Assembly (NCBI GenBank): GCA_021203945.1 | Contig: JAJQAF010000176.1 | Coordinates: 1 to 16,050 of the forward strand | Origin: Campylobacter sp. | GTDB lineage: Bacteria > Campylobacterota > Campylobacteria > Campylobacterales > Campylobacteraceae | Direction of reading: 5' to 3' | DNA length: 16,050 nucleotides | Translations under genes and position numbers: made by a program | In this document: one piece after another, positions 1-8,195 of the stretch | Layout of the letters: every line of letters starts with the position of its first letter | How positions within the stretch are numbered: the first letter of the stretch is position 1 | The notes under the pieces: model-generated | The model's database searches: none | What the model saw: the letters and a program-made list of their open reading frames with translations, nothing else | What the model was told of the DNA's origin: nothing

Positions 1-874
<874 letters not shown>

Positions 875-875
<1 letters not shown>

Positions 876-1993
876 TGCTAAGCTTAAAAACTGAAAAACG
901 TAAATTCAATGAGCCGCTCTATCTTGAGAGCGGTCGAATTCTCTCGGAATACGAACTGGTTTATGAAACTTACGGCGAGTTAAATTCCGATAAGAGCAAT
1001 GTAGTAGTCGTTTGTCACGCGCTTACGGGCTCTCATCACGCGGCGGGCGTATATGCAAACGACAGCAAAGCCGGCTGGTGGGACGGGTTGATAGGCGAAG
1101 GTAAAGCGGTCGATACGAGCAAATTTTTCGTAATATGCGTAAGTATTTTGGGCTCTTGTTACGGCTCGACTTCACCGCTTAGCATAGATAAAAGCAGCGG
1201 CAAGCAGTATCGCTTAAAATTTCCTGTGCTTACCGTGAGCGACGTAGTGAAAGCCCAAATAAGATTGTTTGACGAGATAGGTATCCGCAAGGCGCTTGCC
1301 GTGATCGGCGGTAGTCTCGGCGGTATGCAAGCGCTTTGTTTCGCGATAGAATTCCCGGACTTCGCCCAACGCGTCATAATGCTGGCTAGCACGTATCAGA
1401 CGAAGGCTTGGGCGATAGCGTTTAATAAAATTGCAATTGAAGCGATTTTAAAAGATCCGGAGTTTAAAAACGGCGAATACGACGAAAATTTAATAAAACA
1501 AAACGGCTTAAACGGACTTGCTTACGGACGAATGGTCGGGCATATTAGCTTTTTAAGCCCCGATAGCATGGAGTCGAAATTCGGGCGTAATTACGTGGAA
1601 ACGGACGGACTTTACGAGCTTTTGGGACGTTTTCAAATAGACCGCTATATGGAGTATAACGGCTATAACTTCCCAAAACGCTTTGATCCGTTAAGTTATT
1701 TATACATCATAAAGATGATGAATATTTTTGACTGCACCAGGCATTATGATAGTCTAAAAGACGCGCTTTTACCTATAAAAGCCGGACTTAGTTTGATCTC
1801 GTTTAAAGGAGATTTGTTGTTTCCTCCCGAATGTATGCGTGAAATTTACGATACGTTTTGCGATATGGGTCGTAAATCTCAGGTCGAATACGTGCAAATA
1901 GATAGCCAATACGGACACGATGCGTTTTTGGTTGAGATAGATAAATTTGAAATGTATGTAAAAAGGGCGCTTAAACGCTCTTTAAAGGATTAA
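875..1993 (+). CDS. metX: Homoserine O-acyltransferase (MetX family)
   Basis: MetX transfers an acyl group from acyl-CoA to the homoserine hydroxyl, feeding O-acylhomoserine into methionine synthesis. It is a cytosolic alpha/beta-hydrolase-fold enzyme. The 372 aa length is normal. Visible marks are CHALTGSHH near residue 47, GWWDGLIG at 67-74, and the nucleophile elbow GGSLGGMQ with Ser147. The other triad residues are Asp313 (SFKGDLLFPP) and His348 (QYGHDAF). GRMVGHISFLSP at 218-229 carries the Arg conserved in the family. The oxyanion-side loop reads LGSCYGSTSP, where most members I know have LGGCYGSTGP. The GTG start overlaps the guaB stop by one base; the alignment begins right away, so this start is preferred. 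Whether the donor is acetyl-CoA or succinyl-CoA cannot be read safely from the sequence, because MetX members of both kinds exist. Confidence 0.93.
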
Positions 1994-1994
1994 A

Positions 1995-2189
1995 ATGCAA
2001 GAAGAAAATATACAAAATTTTGAAGAGAAAATAAAAATGGCGGATAAAATTTTAAGCGATCTGAACAATAAAGACGTTAGCTTAGAGCAAAGTATCAAAC
2101 TGCACGAACAGGGCAAAAAGCTCTTAAAAGAGGCTAGAGAGATACTAAAAAACGCCGAACTTAGCATAGAGGAGATAGGCGATGAGTAA
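1995..2189 (+). CDS. xseB: Exodeoxyribonuclease VII small subunit
   Basis: XseB binds the large subunit XseA to form exonuclease VII, which degrades single-stranded DNA in both directions during repair and recombination. The 64 aa length fits the family. The protein is almost entirely helical and charged. It begins with the FEEKIKMADKIL-type segment and continues with SLEQSIKLHEQGKKLL, matching the family pattern of a helical hairpin (L..S...YE.G..L). It starts one base after the metX stop, with the ribosome site AAAGGA lying inside the metX 3' end. Its stop overlaps the next gene by 8 nt, so it belongs to the guaB-metX operon. XseA is not in the window. Confidence 0.9.
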   Translation: MQEENIQNFEEKIKMADKILSDLNNKDVSLEQSIKLHEQGKKLLKEAREILKNAELSIEEIGDE

Positions 2190-2982
2190 AATTTGTGCGC
2201 TTCAACTGCCTACTTTACCTTTAAGCGAGGCAAGGATGGATTATTACCTTAAAATTTGCGCCGACGAGGACGCAAAGCTCGTAGTTTTAGGCGAATACGT
2301 CTTAAACAGCTTTTTTAAAGAGCTTGAAACCATGCCAAAAAGCCTAATCAAAGAGCAAAGCGAGCGAAAAAAAATCTCTTTGTCTAATTTGGCTAAAAAA
2401 TACGACCTTACCATCGTAGCCCCTATCGTAAATTTACGCGGTGACGAGCTTTTCAAATCGCTTGCGAAATTTAGCCCTTCTCAGATCAAAATTTACGATC
2501 AACAGATTTTGATGCCGTATTCTCACTGGAATGAGGCGAAATTTTTTGCCAACGATCAAAACGGCGAGCTAAATCTGCCGATCTTTACGTATGAAAAATT
2601 TAAAATCGGCGTAATGTTCGGCTTTGAAGCGCATTTTGACGCATGCTGGGCATATATGATGAATAAAAAAGCCGATGCGGTGATAGTGCCGTCGGCTTGC
2701 ACGTTTTTTAGCGAGAATCGATGGGAGCAGCTTTTGAGGATAAGAGCATTTACGAATAATATCTATATCTTGCGCGTAAATCGTATAGGAAATCATCGCT
2801 CAAACGATACGCAATGGAATTTTTACGGCGATAGTATGCTAATCGATCCTTTTGGCGAAATTAAAACCAGACTCGGCAAAAACGAAGAGATGCTAATCGT
2901 AAATATCGATAAAAAACAGCTAAGCGCAGCTTCGAATTTATGGGAATTTAAAAGGATACTCGCCAAAAGAGGGCTTGTTTAA
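2182..2982 (+). CDS. Nitrilase-fold (carbon-nitrogen hydrolase family) protein lacking the catalytic Cys and Lys
   Basis: The 266 aa protein has the full nitrilase/CN-hydrolase fold. The first strand is ICALQLPTL; Glu38 lies in LGEYVLN. The segment around 105-111 (YDQQILMP) corresponds to the usual Y-x-K-x-H-L-x-P, and NEAKFF follows with Glu118. The nucleophile region is GVMFGFEAHF at 143-152. The C-terminal hallmarks RWEQLLRIRAFTNN and YGDSMLIDPFGEI are well kept. In active members the triad is Glu-Lys-Cys. Here the Lys position is Gln107 and the Cys position (normally I-C-Y-D) is Gly147, so the protein is probably not a hydrolase of the usual type. I recall that C. jejuni has a homologue at the same place after xseB, but I cannot compare residues here. 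It overlaps xseB by 8 nt. A binding, regulatory or scaffolding role is inferred only from the lost triad. Confidence 0.8.
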   Translation: MSKICALQLPTLPLSEARMDYYLKICADEDAKLVVLGEYVLNSFFKELETMPKSLIKEQSERKKISLSNLAKKYDLTIVAPIVNLRGDELFKSLAKFSPSQIKIYDQQILMPYSHWNEAKFFANDQNGELNLPIFTYEKFKIGVMFGFEAHFDACWAYMMNKKADAVIVPSACTFFSENRWEQLLRIRAFTNNIYILRVNRIGNHRSNDTQWNFYGDSMLIDPFGEIKTRLGKNEEMLIVNIDKKQLSAASNLWEFKRILAKRGLV

Positions 2983-3015
2983 GCCGCATAAACGGTTAAA
3001 TTTTAAGGATTGCTT

Positions 3016-3567
3016 ATGAAAAATTGTTGCGACTGGGCGTTAAAAAGCGAGATTGAAAAAATCTACCACGATAACGAATGGGGTAAAATCGTAAAAGACG
3101 ATAAAATTTTATTTGAATTTATCGTGCTTGAAAGCTTTCAAGCCGGACTTTCGTGGAGATGTATTTTATCTAAGCGCGAAGGAATGAGAGCGGCGTTTGA
3201 CGGATTTGACGCCGAAGCTTTAGCGGGTTATGACGAAGCGGACGTAGATAGACTGATGAATGACGATCGCATTATCAAAAACCGACTTAAACTAAAATCT
3301 CTTGCCTCAAACGCGCGGGCGTTCTTGCGTACGCAAAAGGAATTTGGTAGTTTTTATAGCTATCTGTGGAGCTTCGTAGGCGGCAAACAAATCATAAATT
3401 TTTACGACGATATAAAACAAATCCCCGCTAAAACCGAGCTTTCCGATACGATTGCAAAGGATATGAAAAAGCGCGGATTTAAATTCCTAGGTAGCGTCAG
3501 CATATATGCGTTTTTGCAAAGCGTCGGCGTGGTGAATGACCATCTAAGCTACTGCGAAAAGAGATGA
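3016..3567 (+). CDS. tag: DNA-3-methyladenine glycosylase I
   Basis: Tag removes 3-methyladenine from alkylated DNA by cleaving the N-glycosyl bond, starting base-excision repair. The 183 aa length fits the family. The zinc site known from E. coli Tag (Cys4, His17, His175, Cys179) is preserved as Cys5, His18 (YHDNEWG), His176 (VNDH) and Cys180. The base-recognition Glu is Glu39 in LESFQAGLSW, followed by the stacking Trp47. KKRGFKFLG near residue 150 is also typical. I chose the ATG at 3016 because AAGGA at 3005-3009 sits 6 nt ahead; an in-frame TTG two codons earlier leaves no room for it. The gene follows the nitrilase-like gene by 33 nt and is probably the last of this operon, since a 224 bp gap with a promoter comes next. 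In C. jejuni I recall a different gene (a sulfatase-family one) at this position. Confidence 0.92.
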   Translation: MKNCCDWALKSEIEKIYHDNEWGKIVKDDKILFEFIVLESFQAGLSWRCILSKREGMRAAFDGFDAEALAGYDEADVDRLMNDDRIIKNRLKLKSLASNARAFLRTQKEFGSFYSYLWSFVGGKQIINFYDDIKQIPAKTELSDTIAKDMKKRGFKFLGSVSIYAFLQSVGVVNDHLSYCEKR

Positions 3568-3680
3568 AGTTTAAAATAGCCGTTTGTAAAATTTAATGAA
3601 ATTTGCATTTTGCTTATAAAAACACGGTTTTGCAATCTTCTTCGGGCGTTTAAATTTTGCAATGTCAGGATTACGACGAT

Positions 3681-3700
3681 TATTTAAAGCGCTTTAAATA
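3681..3700. repeat. Perfect 20 bp palindrome upstream of murC
   Basis: The ten bases TATTTAAAGC are followed at once by their exact reverse complement, with no spacer. It sits about 55 bp upstream of the murC -10 box and 114 bp after the tag stop. Perfect symmetry without a loop fits a binding site for a dimeric protein better than an RNA terminator hairpin, and no T-run follows. AT-rich Campylobacter DNA favours such symmetry, so chance is possible. Confidence 0.6.
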
Positions 3701-3752
3701 TTTACTTCAATTGATAATACCAAAAACTAAATTTAAGCTCTAAGCTGCATTT

Positions 3753-3761
3753 GGGTATAAT
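3753..3761 (+). promoter_or_regulatory. Sigma-70 type promoter (-10 box) for the murC operon
   Basis: GGGTATAAT contains a consensus TATAAT at 3756-3761, preceded by a TTTG-containing stretch, as is common for Campylobacter vegetative promoters, which rely on the -10 region and lack a fixed -35. Transcription would begin near 3768, giving a leader of about 24 nt before the murC TTG at 3792. AAGG at 3782-3785 is the likely ribosome site. Confidence 0.65.
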
Positions 3762-3791
3762 CGCTATAAATTTTAATCGGTAAGGTCAAAT

Positions 3792-5099
3792 TTGAAAAAA
3801 GTGCATTTTATAGGTATCGGCGGTATCGGCATTTCGGCGATCGCCAGGTTTTTAAACGAAAAAGGTCATAAGATAAGCGGAAGCGACATAAAGGAGAGCA
3901 AAACTACCGAGGAGTTAAAGGCGCAAGGTATCGACGTTATCACTCCGCACTGCAAAGAGGCGATAAAAGATCAGGATTTCGTAGTATATTCCGCCGCGAT
4001 AAAAGAGGACAATATTGAGCTGGTTGAAGCCCGAAAAAAGGGCATACAATGCTTTTCAAGGAAGGAAATTTTACCTTATGTTTTAGAGGATAAGCGTGTG
4101 TTTGCGGTAGCCGGAGCCCACGGTAAAAGCACGACTAGCGCGATGCTCTCAAGTCTCATTGAAGGCTCGGTGATAATCGGCGCCATATCAAAGCAGTTTG
4201 GCTCGAATATGCGTTACGCGCAAAGTCAAAACGTCGTTTTTGAAGCGGACGAGAGCGATTCAAGCTTTCTAAACTCAAATCCTTATCTAGCCGTCGTTAC
4301 AAATGCAGAACCCGAACATATGGAACATTATGAGTATGATTTGGAGAAATTTCATGCCGCCTACAAGGGCTTTTTAGAGCGGGCGAAGGTGCGCGTGATA
4401 AATGCCGAGGACGAATTTTTAAGCACGTTAAAGCTTGACGCGATACGCCTTTATCCGAGTACGGACATAACCGAGCTTGCTATGGTTGTGCGCGATTATC
4501 AGCCTTACACTAGCTTTAATCTTAAAAATTTAGGCAAATTCGAGGCTTTCGGCATGGGGCAACATATCGCCATAGACGCGTCTTTGGCGATACTCGCCGC
4601 ACTTCATGAGACGCCTTTAAGAGATATTAGGGAGAATTTATTAAATTTTAAAGGCATTAAAAAACGCTTTGATATTTTGAGCGCGGATAAAAATTTTATT
4701 TTGATAGACGATTACGCACATCATCCTACCGAGATCAAGGCGACGCTAAATTCCGTCTTTGAATATGCAAAACTGCTTGGAATTTCAAACGTTACGGCTA
4801 TTTTTCAGCCGCATCGCTATACGCGTTTAAGCACGAATTTAGCCGCCTTTAAAGAGTGTTTTAAGGGCGTTGACGAGCTTGTGATTTTGCCTGTTTATTC
4901 AGCCGGGGAAGCACCTATCGAAATTGATATGAAAAGCGAATTTATTCGATATAATCCGATCTTTACGGACAGAGTAAGCAGAGTCGGCGAGGCGATAGAA
5001 TTTACCGATGAATTCGGCGTTAAAAATCGCCTTTCCGACGGTATAGTCGTCGGTTTCGGCGCAGGGGACATTAGCGTTCAGCTTAGAGGAGGGTATTGA
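3792..5099 (+). CDS. murC: UDP-N-acetylmuramate--L-alanine ligase
   Basis: MurC adds L-alanine to UDP-MurNAc using ATP, the first peptide step of peptidoglycan synthesis in the cytosol. The 435 aa length fits. The N-terminal nucleotide-sugar domain shows HFIGIGGIGIS (residues 5-15). The ATP loop is GAHGKSTT at 108-115; most MurC have GTHGKTTT. The central domain shows EADESD at 151-156 and VVTNAEPEHMEHY. The C-terminal domain begins near the conserved DDYAHHPTEI at 306-315 and includes FQPHRYTR. The TTG start is supported by AAGG six bases upstream and by the conserved motif starting at residue 4. Its TGA overlaps the next ATG by one base (TGATG). It is the first gene of a string ending in mutS2. 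Confidence 0.97.
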   Translation: MKKVHFIGIGGIGISAIARFLNEKGHKISGSDIKESKTTEELKAQGIDVITPHCKEAIKDQDFVVYSAAIKEDNIELVEARKKGIQCFSRKEILPYVLEDKRVFAVAGAHGKSTTSAMLSSLIEGSVIIGAISKQFGSNMRYAQSQNVVFEADESDSSFLNSNPYLAVVTNAEPEHMEHYEYDLEKFHAAYKGFLERAKVRVINAEDEFLSTLKLDAIRLYPSTDITELAMVVRDYQPYTSFNLKNLGKFEAFGMGQHIAIDASLAILAALHETPLRDIRENLLNFKGIKKRFDILSADKNFILIDDYAHHPTEIKATLNSVFEYAKLLGISNVTAIFQPHRYTRLSTNLAAFKECFKGVDELVILPVYSAGEAPIEIDMKSEFIRYNPIFTDRVSRVGEAIEFTDEFGVKNRLSDGIVVGFGAGDISVQLRGGY

Positions 5100-5578
5100 T
5101 GTCCGAGAGCGAATTGACCCGAGACGAACATATCGGCGAAGATGAAAGCGAAAAAAACGATTTTGAAGCTTTAGAAACGCAATACGTGCAAAACGATGAC
5201 GACGAGAAAAACCCTCAAAACATAGTGTCCGAAAAAAAATTAGCCGATAGCGAGCGAGAGCGAGCGTTTGTCGTCTTTAAGCCTGAAAACGAAAATGAAA
5301 TTTTACGGCTTATAAAAGATGAAATTTTAAGCGAGAGTGAAATTTCGTCGCTTATTAAATTTAATAAAAAAGACATTAATATCGCGCTTGCAAGGTCTCA
5401 AAAATTAAACGACGCGCAAATAGAAGCGATGTTGCCGAATGCGCCGTATTTGGCGGTAAGAATGCTGATAGAACATCAAGATATCGCCGCGTCAAAAGAT
5501 AAAATTTTGGCTAAAATTACCGCTAAACCGGAGCTTTATAAAGAGTTGATCGCAGATTTTAAAGGCGGAAAATGGTAA
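5099..5578 (+). CDS. Unknown acidic protein with C-terminal helical repeats
   Basis: I do not recognise the family. The 159 aa protein has no signal peptide or membrane segment. Residues 1-55 are very rich in Asp and Glu and look disordered. Residues 76-153 appear to hold three degenerate helical repeats of about 26 aa, starting at ILSESEISSL (76), KLNDAQIEAM (102) and DIAASKDKIL (128). Each has the pattern of a short polar start, a hydrophobic helix, then (D/Y/E)-hydrophobic and a second helix. This resembles HEAT- or leucine-rich-variant-type repeats in style, but I cannot assign it to one. I chose the ATG at 5099, overlapping the murC TGA, over the TTG one codon earlier. It overlaps the next gene by 7 nt, so production is probably coupled to MurC. 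A protein-binding role is an inference. Confidence 0.75.
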   Translation: MSESELTRDEHIGEDESEKNDFEALETQYVQNDDDEKNPQNIVSEKKLADSERERAFVVFKPENENEILRLIKDEILSESEISSLIKFNKKDINIALARSQKLNDAQIEAMLPNAPYLAVRMLIEHQDIAASKDKILAKITAKPELYKELIADFKGGKW

Positions 5579-5913
5579 GAAATATTATATTTTTGCTTGG
5601 AATTTTGGTGTTTTTAAGTGCTATATGGGCGATTAAAGACGAAAAAATAGGCAAAAAAACAAAGATTGTAGTAACGACTGTTCTGCTGGCAGGATTACTT
5701 TTTGCATACATATATGAGACTCATATAAACGAAAACGAGAGTAAAATTTCACGACTTTTGCTTGAATTTAAACAAGGCAAATCCTTAAAATGCGGCGGAT
5801 ACGATATAACAAACGAAAAATTTAACTACGAATTCGGCACCGCTTGCTTTGTAGCAAAGCGAGAAGCGAAAGAATTTTCAGGCGTAGTCGTGCCTATAAA
5901 TTCGTGCGAGTAG
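5572..5913 (+). CDS. Small two-helix membrane protein of unknown function
   Basis: This 113 aa protein has two clear hydrophobic helices, at about residues 3-20 (IIFLLGILVFLSAIWA) and 32-47 (VVTTVLLAGLLFAYIY), joined by a short lysine-rich loop. By the positive-inside rule the loop faces the cytosol, so both the N-terminus and the 65-residue C-terminal tail should lie outside it. The tail carries three cysteines (74, 92, 112). It overlaps the preceding gene by 7 nt and ends 3 nt before mutS2. I recall a predicted integral membrane protein between murC and mutS2 in C. jejuni, so the position looks conserved. No catalytic motif is visible and I assign no function. Confidence 0.8.
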   Translation: MVRNIIFLLGILVFLSAIWAIKDEKIGKKTKIVVTTVLLAGLLFAYIYETHINENESKISRLLLEFKQGKSLKCGGYDITNEKFNYEFGTACFVAKREAKEFSGVVVPINSCE

Positions 5914-5916
5914 GCT

Positions 5917-8127
5917 ATGCGAGAGATAGAGGATATATTTTTAAACCTTGATCTTGGCGGATATTTACAAAATTTTAACGGCTTTTTAGCGCGAAACAAG
6001 CCGCTATTTTTGCAAGGCGACAGCAAGATACATTTTGAAAATATCGCCGAGCTTTCAAATTATCGGTTTGAGGCGCCTTGTAGCGTGCAAAATTTAGACG
6101 ATGCGCTTGCTCGTTTAAGCAAACAAGCCGTGCTTCACGTTAGCGAAATTTACGAATTTTCAAAGATTATCAACTATTTTTCTTATCTTAGAACGGTAAA
6201 ATTTCAAAATCGTCTCGGCGAATGGATAGCAAAGATAGAAATTCCGCCTGCGATGGCGCAAATGGCGAGCAGCTTTGATAAAGACGGTGAATTTAAAGAT
6301 AGCGTTGATGAGCGACTCGGTGCGATAAAGCAAACGTTTAACGATAAAAAATCGCAAATAGACGCCGAGTTAAAACGGCTTATCTATTCAAAACACATTA
6401 CTCCTTATCTCGTAGATACGCAGGTGCATTATGTAAGCTCTCAAGAGGCTTTGCTCGTGCGAGGCGGCTTTAATCACGCCTTAAAAGGCACGGTCGTAGC
6501 GCGCAGCTCCGGAGGATATTTTTACGTAGCGCCGTCTAATATAGAACGACTGAAAAAAGAGCAAAGCGAGCTTTTGGATAGACGTGAGCAGATAATTTAC
6601 GAGCATTGCAAGCGGATAAGCTCACAGATGAATAAATCGCTTTTATTTTTAAAATTTATAAATAGCGCCTTTGATCAGTTTGACGCGTATCAGGCTCGCG
6701 TAAATTTTGCTCGCACGCGCGATTTTGAGTTTGTTTTGCCAAACGGCTCAAACAAGATCATCCTTAAAAATTTCGCTCACCCCGCTCTTAAGAATCCAAA
6801 GAGCGTGAGCGTGGATTTTAGTAAAAAAGTGCTTTTAATTACGGGAGTAAATGCCGGCGGAAAATCCATGTTGCTAAAATCGATCATCGCGGCGAGCTTA
6901 CTGGCAAAATACCTTTTGCCTATGCATATAAACGCACAGGCTTCAAGTATCGGCTCGTTTAAAGAATTCGATACGATTATGGAAGATCCGCAAAACGTCA
7001 AAAACGATATTTCGACTTTTGCGGGAAGAATGCTTCATTTCTCAAAACTTTTTCATAAGCGCTCGCTAATTATCGGTATCGATGAAATCGAACTCGGAAC
7101 AGATTTTGAGGAGGCCGCCAGCCTTTACGGGGTCGTCATAGAAAAGCTGATAACCCAAGATATTAAGATGATTATCACAACTCACCATAAGCGACTTGCG
7201 ATGTTGCTTGCCAAAAATCCCGACGTGGAGCTTATGGCCGCATTATACGACGAGACGGCGCAACGTCCGAAATTTGAGTTTTTGAGCGGCACTATCGGTA
7301 AATCTTATGCCTTTGAAACGGCCGCTCGTTACGGAATCCCTTTAAATTTAGTAGGCGAAGCGAAGCGAATTTACGGCGAAGATAAGGAAAATTTAAACGA
7401 AGTAATCACAAAAACGCTAAATTTACAAACAAAACTTGATGAAGAGCTTAAGCAGACCGAGCTTAAAGAACAAAAGCTAACTAAACTGCTAGAAGAACAA
7501 CGCGATATAAAAGAGCGTAACGAGAGAGAAATAGCGACCGTAATTTCGCGACTTGAAAGAGAATATTTTGAGGCGATAAAACAAGCTAAATCTGTAATAA
7601 ATTTAAAAGACATTAAAGATAAACAGCGTGCGCTAAATGTAGCAAACGAGAAAAAACGCTTGATAATCAAGCCCGAACCGGCAAAGCTTGAAGTTTTAAA
7701 AGTCGGCGATCATGTAAAATACGAACAGATCAAAGGCGTAGTGTTAAATTTAGGCAAAAACGACGCGATCATAGAAGCCGAAGGTATAAAACTTCGCGTG
7801 CCTGTCGTTCTTTTAAAGAAAAACGGCAATCCCGTCGCACAGGTTAAAAAAAGTAACGTAAATTTAAGCGTGCAAAAACCCGAACAAGCGAGCGTGGCGC
7901 TTGATTTACACGGACTTAGGGCGGATGAAGCGATAGTGAAGCTTGATAAATTTATAAGCGATAGTTTAGTGATGGGATTTGATGAGGTTTGCGTATATCA
8001 CGGTATCGGCACGGGCAAGCTCGCTTATGCGGTCAGAAATTTTTTAAAAGATCATCCGAGTGTTAAAGATTTCTTTGACGCACCGCCAAGTCAAGGCGGT
8101 TTCGGTGCAAAAATAGTAAGATTTTAG
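5917..8127 (+). CDS. mutS2: MutS2 family ATPase with Smr nuclease domain
   Basis: MutS2 proteins are MutS-like ATPases without the mismatch-recognition domain. They are reported to suppress homologous recombination, to act in oxidative-damage repair in Helicobacter, and in Bacillus to act on collided ribosomes. The 736 aa protein has a core/lever region over residues 1-300. Walker A is GVNAGGKS at 310-317 (commonly GPNTGGKT) and Walker B is IGIDEIELGTD with Asp389-Glu390. A long charged coiled coil spans about 490-580, and a small KOW-like stretch VGDHVKYEQIKGVV follows near 590. The C-terminal Smr domain has both hallmark motifs, LDLHG at 662-666 and HGIGTG at 695-700, so nuclease activity is plausible. 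The ATG at 5917 follows the membrane-protein stop by 3 nt. It is the last gene of the murC string before a 68 nt gap. Confidence 0.93.
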   Translation: MREIEDIFLNLDLGGYLQNFNGFLARNKPLFLQGDSKIHFENIAELSNYRFEAPCSVQNLDDALARLSKQAVLHVSEIYEFSKIINYFSYLRTVKFQNRLGEWIAKIEIPPAMAQMASSFDKDGEFKDSVDERLGAIKQTFNDKKSQIDAELKRLIYSKHITPYLVDTQVHYVSSQEALLVRGGFNHALKGTVVARSSGGYFYVAPSNIERLKKEQSELLDRREQIIYEHCKRISSQMNKSLLFLKFINSAFDQFDAYQARVNFARTRDFEFVLPNGSNKIILKNFAHPALKNPKSVSVDFSKKVLLITGVNAGGKSMLLKSIIAASLLAKYLLPMHINAQASSIGSFKEFDTIMEDPQNVKNDISTFAGRMLHFSKLFHKRSLIIGIDEIELGTDFEEAASLYGVVIEKLITQDIKMIITTHHKRLAMLLAKNPDVELMAALYDETAQRPKFEFLSGTIGKSYAFETAARYGIPLNLVGEAKRIYGEDKENLNEVITKTLNLQTKLDEELKQTELKEQKLTKLLEEQRDIKERNEREIATVISRLEREYFEAIKQAKSVINLKDIKDKQRALNVANEKKRLIIKPEPAKLEVLKVGDHVKYEQIKGVVLNLGKNDAIIEAEGIKLRVPVVLLKKNGNPVAQVKKSNVNLSVQKPEQASVALDLHGLRADEAIVKLDKFISDSLVMGFDEVCVYHGIGTGKLAYAVRNFLKDHPSVKDFFDAPPSQGGFGAKIVRF

Positions 8128-8171
8128 TTCGTGAAAGATAAATTTTACTTAAGAAATGTTAAAATCGCGAC

Positions 8172-8179
8172 TATACAAT
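8172..8179 (+). promoter_or_regulatory. Possible -10 box for the EAL-domain gene
   Basis: TATACAAT lies 16 bp upstream of the ATG at 8196, in the only gap of this stretch (68 bp after mutS2). Match to TATAAT is partial, and the short distance would give a very short leader. Read-through from mutS2 is also possible. Confidence 0.3.
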
Positions 8180-8195
8180 AGAGGAGTTGGAGGTT

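Noticed and set aside
1159..1392. Minus-strand ORF of 77 codons inside metX
   Set aside because: It lies wholly within a well-supported metX frame, has no ribosome site or recognisable motif, and its composition is that of an antisense shadow.
3600..3620. Possible sigma-54 promoter (TTTTGCTT after tag)
   Set aside because: There is no GG pair at the required distance upstream of the GC, so the -24 element is absent.
7371..7670. Minus-strand serine-rich ORF of 99 codons
   Set aside because: It is the antisense of the MutS2 coiled coil; the serine/phenylalanine run mirrors Glu/Lys codons.
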